Assembly (NCBI GenBank): GCA_002733385.1
Contig: NVVO01000042.1
Location: 6,653-13,151 of the forward strand
Length of the DNA stretch: 6,499 nt
Direction: 5' to 3'
Source: Robiginitomaculum sp.
Lineage (GTDB): Bacteria; Pseudomonadota; Alphaproteobacteria; Caulobacterales; Maricaulaceae
The translations under genes and the position numbers were made by a program. Of this stretch, positions 6,369 through 6,499 are shown piece by piece. The notes below the pieces were generated by a model. That model was not told where the DNA came from, did no database searches, and saw only the letters and a program-made list of their open reading frames with translations. Each line of letters begins with the position of its first letter. Within the stretch, counting starts at the first letter, position 1.

Positions 6369-6381
6369 GTTAATGGCGCGG

Positions 6382-6410
6382 CTTATGGAATAACATGGGT
6401 GCGGTGTCAA
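6382..6410 (-). promoter_or_regulatory. Sigma70-type promoter for the rsfS-rlmH transcript
   Basis: A perfect -35 TTGACA (6410-6405), a 17-base spacer and a -10 CATAAG (6387-6382; four of six consensus bases). The start of transcription would fall near 6374-6377, giving a leader of about 17-20 bases to the CTG or about 57 to the ATG of rsfS. It is the best promoter match in the window and probably starts the run of genes that follows. Confidence 0.6.
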
Positions 6411-6456
6411 GACTTGGAGACTGGGTAAGATGTTATAGCCTAATATCCAATGTGTC

Positions 6457-6474
6457 CAAGACCTTAAAATCTTG
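6457..6474. repeat. Short inverted repeat upstream of the rsfS promoter
   Basis: CAAGA, eight bases, TCTTG. It lies about 47 bases upstream of the -35 element. It might be a regulator site or part of an upstream gene's 3' end hairpin; with five-base arms it could be chance. The rest of 6411-6499 shows no gene I can support. Confidence 0.2.
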
Positions 6475-6499
6475 AATATTTGCAATTTCTTGTTAAAGT

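Noticed and set aside
6355..6497. Open frame on the minus strand running in from the right edge to a TGA at about 6355, as a possible end of nadD
   Set aside because: The roughly 47-residue peptide (it contains RSWTHWILGYNILPSL) shows no NadD C-terminal motif, has odd composition, and overlaps a strong promoter; it is probably a chance open frame.
1..6499. Search for mobile elements, CRISPR arrays, tRNA or rRNA genes, toxin-antitoxin or defence genes
   Set aside because: No repeats with spacers, transposase motifs, cloverleaf or defence domains were seen; the window is almost filled by a conserved housekeeping gene cluster.

Overview
This window looks like a chromosomal housekeeping locus from an alphaproteobacterium of medium GC content. 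All seven recognisable genes lie on the minus strand, so the window reads from right to left. In transcription order they are rsfS (ribosome silencing factor), rlmH (23S rRNA methyltransferase), an EnvC-like murein hydrolase activator, two tandem S41 carboxy-terminal proteases (ctpA and a paralogue), a divergent polysaccharide deacetylase (YibQ-like), and the first codons of a Nudix hydrolase that fits rppH. The order rsfS-rlmH-envC-ctpA-deacetylase-rppH is a well-known alphaproteobacterial arrangement. The base composition and the marine-like protein style would suit a group such as Maricaulales/Hyphomonadaceae, but that placement is a guess.

Region by region: bases 6373-6499 hold no convincing gene. 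They contain a good sigma70-type promoter (TTGACA, 17-base spacer, CATAAG) pointing into rsfS. A Shine-Dalgarno-like GGAG follows, placed for a CTG codon 39 bases upstream of the first ATG of rsfS. rsfS and rlmH overlap by four bases (GTGA). A 107-base gap with an imperfect hairpin separates rlmH from envC. A 121-base gap with two short inverted repeats and a clear ribosome binding site precedes ctpA. The two S41 genes are only three bases apart, the deacetylase follows after 44 bases, and rppH begins three bases after the deacetylase stop and runs off the left edge.

How the genes work together: rsfS and rlmH act on the large ribosomal subunit. The next four products all carry an N-terminal signal or membrane segment and should act in the periplasm or at the inner membrane. 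EnvC-like proteins with a degenerate LytM domain activate peptidoglycan amidases, and CtpA-type proteases trim or degrade envelope proteins, in some bacteria including peptidoglycan hydrolases or their partners. The deacetylase-like protein has lost the usual metal-binding motif. rppH would return to RNA metabolism (mRNA 5' end processing).

The most unusual points are the tandem duplication of the S41 protease, both copies keeping the Ser-Lys-Gln catalytic residues, and the possible CTG start of rsfS. I see no mobile element, CRISPR array, tRNA, rRNA or defence system, and no evidence of a wholly new biological system.
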